DNA of 64,000 bases. Origin: Cotesia glomerata. Taxonomy: Eukaryota > Arthropoda > Insecta > Hymenoptera > Braconidae. Position numbers and translations under genes: made by a program. Each line of letters opens with the position of its first letter. Position 1 is the first letter of the stretch. The notes under the pieces are model-generated. The model saw only the letters and a program-made list of their open reading frames with translations, was not told where the DNA came from and did no database searches. Positions 27,004 through 42,000 of the stretch are shown one piece after another. The stretch spans positions 32,258,305 through 32,322,304 of the forward strand of contig NC_058158.1 of assembly GCF_020080835.1 (NCBI RefSeq). The letters are read 5' to 3'.

Positions 27004-30000
27004 GAGGAATATTTTGAAAATTTCAAATTACCTAAACATGTTTGTATTTTAAACCATGCTCAACGTATAAATTGATGATTAATACAAGGTTTAATAAGGT
27101 AATTGAATTTATCAAAAACAAGAGGACACTGCCCTAAGCTCTGCTATAGTATTATATATTCACTATAATAATAATATTTAATTAACAAATGATAATAAAT
27201 GCAGTGACTGTGTAAATGTAGTAGCACAATGTATGACAAAGGTCTTCATTCATTTAAAACCCCCGTCTTAATAACTATAATTATAAATAAGCGGATTTGT
27301 ATGTAGAATTTCCAATGTGATTATTTAATTGAGTGTAAGTAGGAAATGTAAGTGTCATTAATAACAGAAGTACCAGTTATAAAATAGATATCACGTATAA
27401 ATGCGGACTTCATTAATGTGATTTTTCCTCTCGTGAGTAACTTTTTCAGTGTCACGTGATGGTGATTCATAATTTCCGTTTCGTCACCAAATTATCAGCT
27501 CAACTTAGTACAAATCTACCAACTCGACTTATATTAAGTAACTGCCAGACTTTAGCTTTTTTTATAATTTTCTATTTATAAATTTTATATTTATGTAACA
27601 ACAAGGTATATTTATATTTATACATACCCTCAACAAGGTTATAAATATTTTAAGTTCGATTTATTGTCCGGGTATTTTTAAACTTTAAACTCAAACTAAA
27701 TACGTTTATTTTTTATGGTGATTACCTTTGTTATGAGTTATGACATGATCTATTGTAATGCTGGCCATCCTAATCTCCGGTCTTAAATCATGTCTTCCGG
27801 TTTCGATCTAAGTTCTATTTTCTATTCTTTTCTGTACTTAACTTTTATTTAACTCAAAGATTAATCGATACATTGTCAACATTTACGCGATCAATTTGTC
27901 AATTTCAAAAACTTTTTTCTCTGGAAAAAAGATTCAGGATGTAAAAAAAAGTTCACGCTGGTTATTGATCTTCCGGGCTTTTAGTCATGGGTTACTAAAC
28001 AAAGGAGTCAAATATTAGACGAAAACCGATCAATTAATTGTACGTGTAGTGATGAGTGATAGAGTGTCATAAGAGACATTATTAGTCCATTTATATGTGA
28101 GCCGTTACACGCCAAATCAGACGATTTGAAAAATTTTTATTTTGATTTTTTCAATTTTTTAACATTTTTGATATCTATTATTATTATTATGCTTTACTTG
28201 TACACCTCTCGGTTTTTACAAGGCTGATTCCTCTTTTTCTCCTAGTTCTACGCTTTTTCTATTTCTCATATTGGACCTCAGCAAATCCCACCCGACACTT
28301 CATTTCTACTTTTAATTTTTGCGGCTGTGGACCGACTTGTGCTTTCTGTACCGTATTCACCCTGAACCTCACCTTCTCAGGCTGATGTTGGAACAGAATC
28401 ATGGGGAAACCACAGAGAAAACCCATGATAGTACAGTCGGAGCTGGGCTAAGTCTACAGTGATTGATAAGAAACTCTTCTTTATCGACCACTGGAGCATT
28501 AGGCCCCTCTCCTAGTGTGCAGAGATCCCTCGCGCTAGCCAACGCTGACTAAAGTGGTCACCCATTCAAGTTGTTGCTTAAATGTGTGATCGCTCAAGTC
28601 AGACGTGTGCCGCCCAGCTATCTCTGCCACTTCCAGAGGCTGGCAACGTAACGTAACGCACATATTTTTAATTATAATCACTGAAAAATATTGGTGCGTG
28701 CTGGGATCGAAAACCCGGGTCCCACTCTTTCGAAAAGCGAGCACCGAGCCGACCAGGCCATTGCTAGCCTCACATTTTTAATACCTATTAAAAGTCCTTT
28801 CTACTAAATTTTGAGATTTCTTTAAGGGGGTATTCTAGTCTAGAAGCATGAATTTCAGGTAATTTTTTGAAGTGCCGTAAAAAAAAGCAATCAATATTTT
28901 TACTATACATTTTTTTTATGTTATTTATTAACATTACAAGGATATAGAAAAAAATCAAAAAAGTTGAAAATTCAAAAAATTAGCAGCTGATGAAGTGGGG
29001 AGGTCTCAAAAAATTGGCACGTGACCATGCCCACGATTCTAACCCTCCAAGTAATCGGAAATGAAAAAATAAAAAAGATTATTAATCTAGAGTAATGTCG
29101 CTATAGCATGAACTGGGGAAAAGTTGAAAAAACATTTTTTCACAAAATGGCGACTGCCTGAAAAAAAAATATTTTTGTACAACTTTTTTTGACTTTTTCG
29201 AATTTTTTAAAAATAGTAAGAATTGAAATTTAGGGATGACTGTAGTTCATGCCAAAAAGATGCTAATTTTTTGAATTTTCAACTTTTTTAATTTTTTTGT
29301 TTTTTTCTGTATTCTTGTAATGTTAATAAATAACTTATAAAAAAATGTATAGTAAAAATATTGATTGCCTTTTTTTTACGGCACTTCAAAAAATTACCTG
29401 AAATTCATGCTTCTAGACTAGAATAACCCCTTAATTATCCGTTTAAAAGGTATCGAGTTTTTTGAAAAATTGCACTATTAAGATTTTACGCCCGAAACTT
29501 TTTTAATAATATTCCAATTGGAATTTTTTTTATTTTCTTTTTTTTCGTGCACTTTTGAGCTATTTTTTTTTTTATTTTTGTAGTATAATAAATTTAATAT
29601 TTAATTAACTTTTAAAAACATGAATTAATTCAGTAGCGATAGTCTTTACCAAAGTAAATGTTTACTCTTGATTAATTTATCTCAAAAGAATAACACAATA
29701 CAAAATAGAATGAAAGTGAAAAAAAGATTTGAAATGAGTAATTGTGTTTATCGTGAAACTTGCAACTATATTGACTCATAAATGATTACACTCTGATAGT
29801 TCTAATAATAGACTAAAATATCTAACTAATTAAGCCATTAACTGCTAAATATATATATCCCCTTTCTCGATTCTGAACTTAGAACTGTAGCGATGACCTC
29901 ACATATAGTCTACGTCTATCTACTTTATTTTTTGGATCTTAGACTCAACTTTGCCCGTCTCTCGTCTTCATTCTTAATAATTCGCCACTGAAAGCAAACT

Positions 30001-33000
30001 CACCAAGGCGTGTAAAGAAAAGAGGGCGAGACCCGGTCTATGCAATCAAGGGTGAAATCGATTGTCACTAGAAATCATTCTATCAATCTTTTTTGCTATT
30101 CAATTTTTATTACGTAACCTACAATACTTTTTTTATTTTTATTGTTCCCGAAATTTACAGTCTTAACAAAAATAATTTTTTTTAAAATTTTATATCTTTG
30201 GGTAAAAAGAAAGTAAAAATATTTTTATTTCAAATAAATATGCGTTCTCTTTAAAATTTTTTAGCCTTAAATTAAGTTTGACTCAATTTAAAAAAATTAA
30301 CTAGATGAAAGAGTCTTTTAAAAATTTTTTTCTCGAATAATTTCACTTAAAATATAATTAGTTACATTAGCTTTTTGTCAACGACCTTGCATTACATTAT
30401 TAGAACCCATAAAATTGTATAAATTTTTTAATTAATAAAAATGAGTTAAATTTATTATTTTTAAAATGATTAACTCAATTTAAAAAAAAACTACTTTCGA
30501 AATGAAAATAAATTTTGCACTCCTAAACCTCAAAAAACAAGTAATTCAAAAGGAAAAACAAAGAAACTAAACTTTCGTGATAGAAAAGAAAACAGTACGT
30601 GTATTTATACATTAATTATATACTAATGCATTTAAATAAAATGTAGGCAGTACTGTTAAGTGTTAACGATGTTCCAATAATATCTATGATCACGTTTAGT
30701 ATTCAAGCTTCGTATCCACCTTGTTTTTGATCTACTTCTTTGGCAGCCGCCCTTTTTTGCGGTTACTATAAATAATATGACCTAGTTAACTTTACGGGGG
30801 AGTCGCAGATCAAATATACGATCTAACCTTCGTAAAAAACCAATAGCTTCAATTTTCAATGATTAAAAGTGTGTTTTTAAGGTTGAAACTTGAACTGACG
30901 GTTCATTAATTTAACATTACGCTTTTAAAGATAATCTTAGAGTGACGTCTTAATTTACCCGCCCGCATTTGAAATTGTATGTGATAGAACAAATGATTCC
31001 GCTGTAAGGTTTATAACATACATACATCTATTTAATACTAATTGATAGTTGCAGTAATAGGGTCACGTGGCATTGGCTTGTACATGCATAAGATTGAACC
31101 GATAGAATAGAGGGTAAAATGGTTTCTCTTTATTCAGTCAGGCTCTGTAGCATGCCATCTCTAGCCATTAAAAAATTGACCACACCCGTATGTAGATACA
31201 TCATTTAATGTTGGGAAAAAGCAAATTGATCCTAACGGAAATAATATATATAGTTATATAAGTACACCGAAAACGAAGGTATTGGATTATATATAAGTCA
31301 CATGAAAGTTTAGATACAACTGATGATAAATAATCATTAATTTATTTAAACGTAAGTATCTAGATTAGGGTGGGTCTAAAAAATGACTCGTTTTTTTTTT
31401 TTTTTAAATGACCATGAAGATGACGAGAATAAAATTGTGTTAAAATTTGAGCTCTTAATATTAATATAAACAACTAAACTAATCTACTCTTATCTCAATT
31501 TTCTACTTTTAATAATAAAAAAAATTCATAACAATTTTTTTATTTTTAAGTTTTATGACTCATTAACGGACTATTAAATAATACTTGAGAAAAAATCAAC
31601 AATTTTTTCGTAATAATTGAAGAAAAAAAGATAGTGATTTTTTAGACCCGCCCTCATCTAAATCTATATATACTTTTTTTTCTAAACTTGAATTTTAGTG
31701 TGTGTAATGATTTATTAGACAGTCTTATATTATGATAAATCCGGTGTAACACCTTGAAAACGAAAATAATTGAGATTAAGTATGCATGAAAAGAAATGAC
31801 CACGAAAATTCTAAGAATTTTCCCATAAATTAAAAGCTCAGATCTGACGGATAAAAAACAAAGTTTTTATAGTACGTATAAATAAACGAGGTCTGGATTG
31901 ATTATTTCTGGTGTATTCATCTTTAACTTTATTTAAATGTAAAAATTGAAAAATAAATATTTCTTCCCACATGCGCTATCACAAATCTCGATAATCCATT
32001 CATCCCTTTAGAGAAACGTGTACTTTGCGGCCATCAATATTACTAAATATTCAAACTTCCCAGCAGTAATGCGTGTGCTGGGTAAAACTTTCAAGGGATT
32101 ATGTTAAATAACTTCCGGCAACCTTTTGTGGCAAGTCAGTCGTTGCACGTAGGCGACACTAAATGCCTGTCTTCAGCTCGGAGAGACCATATCAGGTATT
32201 CCATCGAAAAACTCAAGATACACACTATCAAAAACTTTCGATTAGTCCTATACCTATACCTAAATATTATATGCTTTATATGTGAATAAATATGTACATA
32301 TTTATAGATATAAGATGTAATATATAATTTAATATATTCTATAAAATCTAAACTATCATGTTACATCCGTTTAGTATGCGGAAAAAATATTCATTGATGA
32401 CTTTATCGTTTTTAATAAGTTTCTACTCGAGTTAACAACTTTATTTTTAGTATTTATAATTATTAATTAAAACCCTTCAACATCATCGTTGAGGTTCTTT
32501 AAAAATAACATATTTTTATATGCAAATTATGAATATTCTATTGAACCATAAAAATGATTTTTTCTTCGAAGTAAAATAGAATAATTATTAAAAAGTCCTA
32601 ATTTTAAAATGATACCCGAAAATTTCTGAATATTTTGACACTAGGTACATCTGATTTATGAAGTTCGATGTGTTTCAAAAAGTTTTTAGGCTTTATATCA
32701 TTATTTTATATCTAGTTGAAAAAAAAAGGATAATTTCTTTCATTTGTAATACCAAATTTTCCTATTATTGATCTTTATTTTTTTAAATCTAGTCTACATT
32801 TTATTACGCTAAAATTAAAAAAAAAATTTTTTTCGAGACTCATTTTAAAGCAAAACTATAAATAAAATGTTTTTTTTTTTTAAGAAATATAATGAGTTAT
32901 AAGTCAGTAATGAGTTTTCCAAGCATTTCAAAACTTTTTTAACACAACATATACTCGCAAAATACCGTTGGTAAACAAAACGGAAGCTAATTAAGAACAA

Positions 33001-36000
33001 AACAGAATGTAATAAATTTCGAGCTGAAACCTAAAGGCTGAACTTGATTAAAAAGTCCAATGTTTATCTTTATTTAATCACTAGATGTTATGTAATAAAT
33101 ATTTAATGAAACATTAATTATTTTCAATTATATCATAATCGTTTTATAAATGCGCATTTAAGTAGATAAAAATGTATAGCAGAGTCTAATAAAGAAGAAA
33201 AAAAGTAAATAGCTCATCTATTTATCCTGGGGGCAGAACTTAGAGCACGTGTGTGTATATAATAGCTACGATATTATGATTCTTATCGTGGCACACTCGT
33301 ATATTTTATCACTGACCTCGTTGAAGTCTGCATGTCAGTACATTGTTACTGATATTGTAAGCAGTTCATACTTAATCGCGTTTCAAAACAAATTATTACT
33401 ACTCGTGGATATCGTGTTGTGCCGCTTAATTAAACATTTTTAAATATACTTAGTTTATTTACTTTTTTTTATGAACCATTTAATATACTTGAATGTAAGT
33501 CACCGTTATTGTTATTGTTGTTAGTTATTGTTATTAGGAAGGAAGGAATTTTAATATAATTATATAATTAAATATTATTAACACGTCAACGTGTAGGATG
33601 ACGAACTTTTGACTAATACTCGTGTATGAACTTAATATTATGAACACACCTATGTTAGTCGTAATGTTTTTTTAATTCTTAAAGCTAGTGACGACACTAT
33701 AAAATAAACGTTTCCTATAATGAACTTCCTCTATATCTATTCTAGTGAATGAATATGTATGTTGAGTGTTGAATTTAATAATTTTATCAAGGACACTATC
33801 ATTTTTTATTTTGCATTTTTAAATGTATGATAAATATATTTTAGTCTATGAAAGTTTTATACTACTTTATACTGTGCGATTTTAATGTCACATTTAAAAA
33901 GTTAATAAATGTATGGAAAATTTAATGTTTTTATTTTTATTATTTTTCCAGTTTTATAAAACAAATTTTATGTCGAATAATAAAATTTTTATTACAATTT
34001 ATATCAAGTGTATTGAAGCGAGACTGACCTTTAAGATAATTTTTCTATTACCCTCAAGATTTGTAACTTAGTTTTTTTTTAATAATGCATGATTTATAAA
34101 CTCAAAAATTTTTATTATTTATTAAATATTTAAATACATATTTCGTAATTTTTTTAACCCATAAATTTTGATTTCCATGAACAAATTCATCAATCATCAA
34201 ATAATTTTTAAAACTTAAAACATTTTTTCTAACACTTAATAAGTAAATAAAAAAAATAGTAAATACCAAGACTTTGTACCGGATTTACTTCAGTTGTATA
34301 AACACTGATGCTATAATTAATGCCCTTGTCATGCGATATATAATATATATAATTAATGAAAGAAAATGAATTATGGTTATGAAACATGAATCATATGTAC
34401 TAAATTTCATCATAATAAAAAATCACATACAAGTCTTATTAAAAAAATAAAATGAAATGACTTAATTAACTCGTATGTTTACAAACATCTTACTGTTTCG
34501 TTAAATAAATTTGCTATATCTTATTTCAGTTTTACAACTAATAATAACATATATTATAATATATGTAAAGTATGCAACTCTGCATTAATCTGAGAGAAAA
34601 AAAAAACTAAAAGATGAAGTGTGCAAAAAAATGAATAGTTTGTCTAGTCAGTGTACATAACTTGTACAAACATATAAATTAATATTTAATATTTGGTTTT
34701 ATGGTATAATAGCAATTATTAGCGTGTCACCTATTAAATATATCAGGAAATGTTTAAAATAGACATGCGGTCATAATGCATATTCACACTGTACTCATAT
34801 ACATAAACTCAGGTTTAACCAGGAAATATGTGAAGTAGCTTTCGGTCACTATATTCTTGAATCGTTTTGTTTTGCCATCAGCATCACAAACTACTATACG
34901 GAAACTTGTAATTTTATTGCTGCTATATAGCAAGAAAATTCTTTCAACATCCACTCATCCTTTTTAGATTAGAATTATGTATTGAATCAACTCATTCGAA
35001 TATAATTATTTAATACATGATCATTTCCTAGAACTAAATGAGTAAATACGGCATGATTAATGGTTTATCAAAATTCTCTCTGGAAAATACTATTAATCAT
35101 AATAGTTTGTTTTACTTTTGTGGGTGGATATTAGACCGAAATTTATCAGCGACAATTTTTTTTAAACAGAAATTATAAAATATTTATTGTTGTGTATTAA
35201 AAAATTAATAAAAATATCGAGTAATAAAATTTAGTATTAAGAAGAAAATTTGATCATAATTTTTTATTATTTTAAAATTCAATTTTATCCGTACTAAAGT
35301 CGTAACTAATATATTTAATGTAGAAGATAGAAATGTTATTAATTTACATAGTAGTTTACCATTTACGTGATTAACACAGCAATGTTAAAAATTCTAAAAA
35401 CTGGTATATTTTCAAGAAATTCAAATTAACGTTTAGCGCTATAACGATCCGTTATAAAAATATTAGTTCTACAAGCATTCATAAAATGTTCACCATATGG
35501 AACTTAAAAATTTTAGACAAATCAGGGGCCATAAAAAAATGTTCTAAAACTTTTAAATCCAGTATAAAATCAAAATAGTTTATTTGAAGAAGTTTGAAAT
35601 CGAAAGGCAAATTTAAATTCTTCTTTTAAATTGAATAAAAGCAAATTTAGATAATCTAATTTATAAAAATGTTCCCTTTTTGATTCAAAACTACTGAATT
35701 TAAAGCTTGACAAATAGTTCTGAGAATACCATTCATCCAATCATTGTCCTTGGTATTATTCCATCAATGGACATTCACTAATTAGCATTTTTTCCACTGA
35801 TTCATTTTATATTAAATTAACGAGATTTGATCGTTGAACCACTGAAATTAAAATTAAAAAAAAAAAAATATGAAACTTGTTAATACTTTTATAATAAAAT
35901 TTTATTATACTAACATCAACTAGCAGGTTTTGAGTTTATTATCTCAACTCGGCATATTTAAAAAATAAAATAAAAATAAACACAATTTAATAATATTTAT

Positions 36001-39000
36001 AATTTTCTTAAAAGATTCTGTTAATAAAAATTCGAAATTATTCTTGTGAAAACAGAGTATAAGGTAGCTTAAATAAATAAACAAGCGTATATATATATAT
36101 ATATCAACTTGGAGGTCTATATAAAGAAGAAAGCTTAAATTAAGTAATGTGTAAGTGAAGGAATCTAATCCTCAAAGACATAACAGCAGACACTCCTGTT
36201 AGAGATGAGAAACACATGTAAATTTATTTCCGTTTCCCCTTAAAATCTAGAGCACGTGCTTTCAAACTTTTAATCAGCACTCGAAGCCATGAGGTATAGA
36301 AACTCAATGATAATGATAAAGCAATCTTGTCTTCACTATTTCAAATTGAAAGGATGATTCGTCGTTTCAATCTATCGATCCCGACCTATATAATAAAATA
36401 AACTATCGCCATTGGGAGAGAAAATTTATTATCCTTGAAAATCTCGAGGTCACTCCATTATTAAGGTTGACCATGTGGTCGTACCAAATGGCCTCTACTC
36501 ACCCACACATAAGTATAAACTTACTTGATCCTGTTCCATTCCATTCTGAGTATTATTATATACCGGTCCGTCTGAAATTACTCAATTGACCGTGCATAAT
36601 ACAATACAGTATCATCAGTACAGGAACTAAAAAAGAAAATATACTTGGCTCTAAATTTTCTACCGGCAGCTGGAAAAATATTTCTCGGAATAACAACCTA
36701 CTCATACTCAGTGTAGGTTTACGATCAGATTCAGTATTTGTGTTTCTGCTTTCTGCTACTGCGTCTTTTATTTTTATTTACATACAGTCTTACTCTGTTG
36801 AATAATAATAAAATAATACTTGAGTGGTGATTTTCCCCTTGTAAAATGAGCGAGCAACGTAGTTTGCTGTTGTATTAGTATGCCAGAAAGGCTAAAATTC
36901 GAGCCACGAAACCCCTCAAACACTTCTATGCCATACTGCATGAGTACTTAAAAAACTCTTTCTCGTTTTTCTGGTCTTTGCAGATCTGAGCACGAAGGGT
37001 AGGTCTTTAGAATGAGGTCTTGGGAGTGGCTCTTGTACATAAACCCAAGAACAAAAAATAGGGTGACAAGGGTTGTACCTTGTGCTGTACTAGAACTTTC
37101 TTTATATTTATTTCTTGTAAAATACAACTGCCCTATTTATTTACGTAATATTTTGTACAAATATACAGTATGCATCTATGAGGATTATTTGTTTATAAAA
37201 TCTTTGAATAAACAGCATGAAGAGGCTTTTGCAGTTCGCTCAGAAATTTGTATTGAGTAATATATAATAATCAAATTTTATTTAAATAAAACACACAAAT
37301 TTTACAGTTATTTTTAGTAAAAGTCTAAAAAATTAAACTTCATCTAAATTTTACGTAAAAAAATTTTTTAAATTATCCGTTTCTTAGTAAAACTTTTAAT
37401 TTGTAATTAATGACACAAGAATAACTTACTTGTTTAATGCTAATTGTAATTGATAAATTTAGTTTAAAAACTTAAAAATTTGAAAAAATGATTGAAATCA
37501 AATTAAACAAAAGATCTGAACAATACTGGTAGTTAGCTTTGAAAATTTTTCGATGCGGAAATCTAACATGGTACTGAAACAGATGTTACCAAAGAATACA
37601 TGCAATCCCACAAACGCATGTGTCTTGAATACGCTTCTGTATTTTATTTGAGCCACTGCATTGCCTGAAATATCTAGATTCTGAAAAGATAAAGTTTACA
37701 AAAAAATACTTAAAACACCCGAAAAAAATGTATGTTTATAGCGCTGTATACAATCAACACGAGTTACTTGCGTAAGCATTTAACGACTATCGTTAAATCG
37801 AATGCTTTTCAAAGCTAACATCCGCTTTACTTGGGTATATATACGTTCAACCGTAACGGACATCCGGAAGTATTACTTTCCGGATTTTTAAACATAAATA
37901 ACTTTTTCTTTCTTTGTTGATCGAACGCACTGGTTTTTGATTACTCGATCGAGCAATCATTCAAGTATTTATTTGTTTGTTTATTTTATAAACGCTAATC
38001 TTCTTTTCATAATATGTCAATGAATAAAAGTATTTTATGGTATTTTGAATGAAGAAACTTTTTTTTGAACCAAGAACATAAAAATCTTGAAAAAAATATA
38101 AATTGTTCTTAATTGGAGAGAATTATATTTTTGAATGAAGAGTTTGATTGTGTTGATCGAAGATATATAATCTTCTTGATAGAAATTGTAGAATTTCTCA
38201 AGCTAAAAAAACGAGTTTCAAGACAAGAAATTCTTGAATCAAGACTTAAGGTTCTCTTTAAAATAATTTTCTTGGATCAAAAATATTTCTCTAAGACCAC
38301 GTATTTTTTTTATGTCATTATACCAAAAGTATAATAAGCATCATTTTCAGAAAGTTAGTAAGATTTGCTCAACGTAATTGCCAATTATCTATAATGAACT
38401 GTATTTATGGTTCATTTTTAAACTACATATATTTATGCTGTTTAAGGTTAAATAACACTTAAATTTTCTGAATAAAAGGAAAAAAAATAAGAATTATATT
38501 ATGAATTGTATGTTAGGTAAAATATAGTATCAGATTAAATTAGTAACGGTCTGTCAATTTTCGGAGAGAAAGATTTAATAGATCCACGAAACAAATTTAA
38601 TAATAATTACGACCACAATTTAAAATGTATACTATGTATTTTAAATAATAATAAACAATCCGTTAGAAAAATTACTATAATTAATATAAATTAAATTTTT
38701 TTTCTCAATTATTACTGCTTAGATTGTAGTTTCTTCGGATCGTAATATGTACTGAAAAATTGTAAAATAACTTGCAATTTTAGTAATTTATAATTTTTCA
38801 ATAAGATTAAAGTTTCTGACTATAAACTTTGAAAATACCTGTTGATTTAAAATATTTTTGATTACTTTGATGTAACTAATGATTATTTATTTTAATTATT
38901 TCCAGATATTGCCATGGACTGGTCGGACCACGCACTTTGGTGGCCTAAAAGAAATCACTGGCTCACCAGAACAAGGAGCACTTTAGATCAGTACGGAGTT

Positions 39001-42000
39001 GCGGCAGATGCTCTTTTACATTTTACACCGATGCACAAAACACTTCGTGTACAATTGCCAGACATGCGTTATCTTGATTGTCGAGTTGATTTCTCTGTCA
39101 AGACTTTTAATACTGTTATAAATCTATGTAAAGAATTAGGTAACTACAAATTGTATTTTTCATAAAAAATTATTCTACAGTTTCGTTTAAAAATTATTTT
39201 TTTGCATTAAAAATCATTTAAAATTAGTTTAAATTTAAAGTCAGTACTATAATTATTTTTAATAGATGCAAAGTAACAACAAATGTCCTTTTACCACGCG
39301 AAGGTCATGTTTGAAAGAACAAGTGATAGCAGTTTTTAATTAAGCTAATGGGTGATAAATTATCATGCAATTAGAGGGAACATAAAATCAGAATCTCGTT
39401 ATAAGAAAATTAATTATTTTATACATCAAATTTTTTTTTTTAATTTTTGTTTCAATAATTGCATCATTTTTAGTTGTAAATAAAATTGTTTCGTTTTTTG
39501 TAAAAAAGAATTTTAGGTGTTTTTTTTTAGTTTTTAAAAAAGTTTAATAATTAAAAACTTGTAGAATTTTAAAAATTTATTTAAAAAAAATTATAAAAAT
39601 TTAAAATTGACAGGAATAAGACATCCAGAAGAACTATCATTTTGCAAACCCCTTGAGCCTAATCACTTGAAGTACAACTTAAAAGATCTGCCAGCGAAAA
39701 AGAAGATAGAAAATCAAAAGAACGGACATTGGAACGTGCCAGCGGATACAAACACTTTTATCCCAGTCAGTCAAAGTCCACAAGGATCGAATGGAAGTTT
39801 AGATCAGAGCAGTCCTTTTATGTGCGCTCCAGTCACCCCGAACAATAGGAATCACAGCACGCCCATCAGTTCTCCAGTTTCAGTAAGATCCACCTCTTAT
39901 CTAGATTTTATAATTTAAAATAATATTTTCTTTTATTATACTGAATATATTAATAACTTAATAGTTTTCATTTATTATTTATGATTTTATGATTTATGAT
40001 TTATTTATTATTGTAATTTAATATTACAGCATACGGGCACTTGGAAGAGGAATAATAATTCATCAGGATTCGGGAGTACCGGTTCATTCAATGCAAACAA
40101 TAGTACAATGAGTTTAGAGGCATTAAACGGTGGGATGACCGAGTCATTGGCTCAGAGCCCATCCGCGGCATCACCAGACGTCCATGCCAAACTAATAAAA
40201 CCTAAAAATCTGGTGGAACGCGCACGGATGAACGTCGCATGGCTTGACTCCTCTCTCTCAATAATGGAACAAGGCATTAGAGAATTTGACATTCTCAGAC
40301 TTAGATTTAAATTTTATTCGTTTTATGATTTAAATCCGAAAACTGATGCTGTTAGAATCAATATGATTTACGAGCAAGCTAAATGGCAGCTTCTCGCCGA
40401 AGAAATTGATTGTACTGAAGAAGAGATGCTGATGTTCGCAGCTCTGCAGGTATTATCAATTATTTTATATTGTCAAACGATAACCGTCCCTATTTTTAAT
40501 CTTTTTAATGGCCTTTAATGGAAGACTTATGAGATCACTCCACTGTCCATTTATATCTTGCTTTTTTATAAAAAAATATCATATGTTTTTTTATTTTTTA
40601 TTCGTACAACCATTATAGAATTTGGTATAGGGATTAAATTTCTCCAAACTCAGTAGGGATTCTTATTCTCGTTTCTTTTATATAAAATATCACACGCTAG
40701 GCATTAAATAAAAGCTTGTGATTGATAAATCCTGTTCATATTTTTTAATTAATTTTATGAGTAACAATCTTTGTAAAACGAAAATCAACTTTAACATACT
40801 GAAGTTAGAGGGAATCTAAATTTTTTTTTAATAAATAAAATAAGACATTGTTTTGTTTATTACTATCTACTCAGTTTTGTGTCTGGTATTCTGTAATTAA
40901 TACTATAAAACTTAAATTTTATGGCATGATTAGTGAGTTTATTTCTTGAAATACTAACCCGGCTGTTGATTATTTATCGGCAATTGCAATTTATTACATT
41001 GGATCAGTCATATTTCATAACTTCAGACCTTATCATTCTTATAATCGTACTTTATATTAATAACAATTTAAAATAAAATCTAGAAAATACTTCTGTTACA
41101 ATGAATGTTAATTGCTGCAATTATAGGGCCTGTAGAAAACGGGAAGTATTACGAAACTATCTAATGTGATAAATTATTACAGTATGTAGTGATCTGTAAT
41201 ATAATTCTGATAATTCAAAAACTAATATTATTATTGTTAATAATTTAAAATAAATTTAATTTTTGTTTGTTAGAATTTTTATTTTAATTAAAAAAAATTA
41301 TTTAATTATAAAATTTGACCTTCAGTTGAATGTTAAAAACAAACTTGATTAATTATTAGATAATTCAATAATTAAAAAACATGATTGTCCCACATTTCGA
41401 AAATTTATCTTAGTAGAATAAAGTAATTATAATTAACAAAAGGTCGAGGTTAATTATTTTAATAAACAGTCTTAAATAATTAAATTTAGCAATTAATACC
41501 AACACCTTGATTGTATCAGCTCCATTTAATGACTGTTTTTTTACAGCGCAATAAAAAAAATTTATTCTTCAGCTATTAACGGCGTTTTAAAAAATAAAAA
41601 AAAAAGGGAGAAAACTTTTTATAAAAATATAAGGTCAGGGCTCTTAAAATAAGTTATCAAACTATTTTAATTTAGTGGAGTCCTCTTACTACTCGCTGAT
41701 AGTAAAGACCATAAATTTTATTACAGTAAAGATATCTAATATTTTTATAAAAAACATTCCCACGTATCTTGCGACTAATGTTAATTGATAAAAAAGATTA
41801 TTAATTTAAGAAAAACCAGACAATACTGACAATTTAATTGAATGAGACAATACTTAAAAATCAATAAATATAGTGTGTAATTTAAATCGATAATCAATCT
41901 TAATCTCGAGACATTAATGCGCGTGGGTACAGTCATCGATATCGCTAATAATAAAATAATATAAATAAAAAACATACAAGCACACATAAAAGTATTACAT

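Larger units (their letters stand above)
12569..38905 (+). other. 26.3-kb first intron of the kindlin gene
   Basis: AT-rich intron with donor G|GTAAGT at 12569 and acceptor TTCCAG ending at 38905. I found no nested gene: the short open frames are AT-rich, lack recognisable domains and have no coherent splice partners. Recognisable content is a (TA)n tract, a GTA repeat, a 1-kb CACGG-ended element, a tRNA-derived SINE, a TTAA-flanked MITE, a small TIR element, and degraded copies of a CTTGAATCAAG-rich repeat near 20,100-20,345 and 38,055-38,330. These are listed separately. Confidence 0.85.

Noticed and set aside
28535..28744. 69-codon minus-strand open frame
   Set aside because: It lies wholly inside the SINE at 28174-28771 and is a by-product of its sequence.
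38113..38334. 73-codon open frame just upstream of kindlin exon 2
   Set aside because: It falls in a degraded CTTGAATCAAG-type repeat, and the translation is low-complexity.
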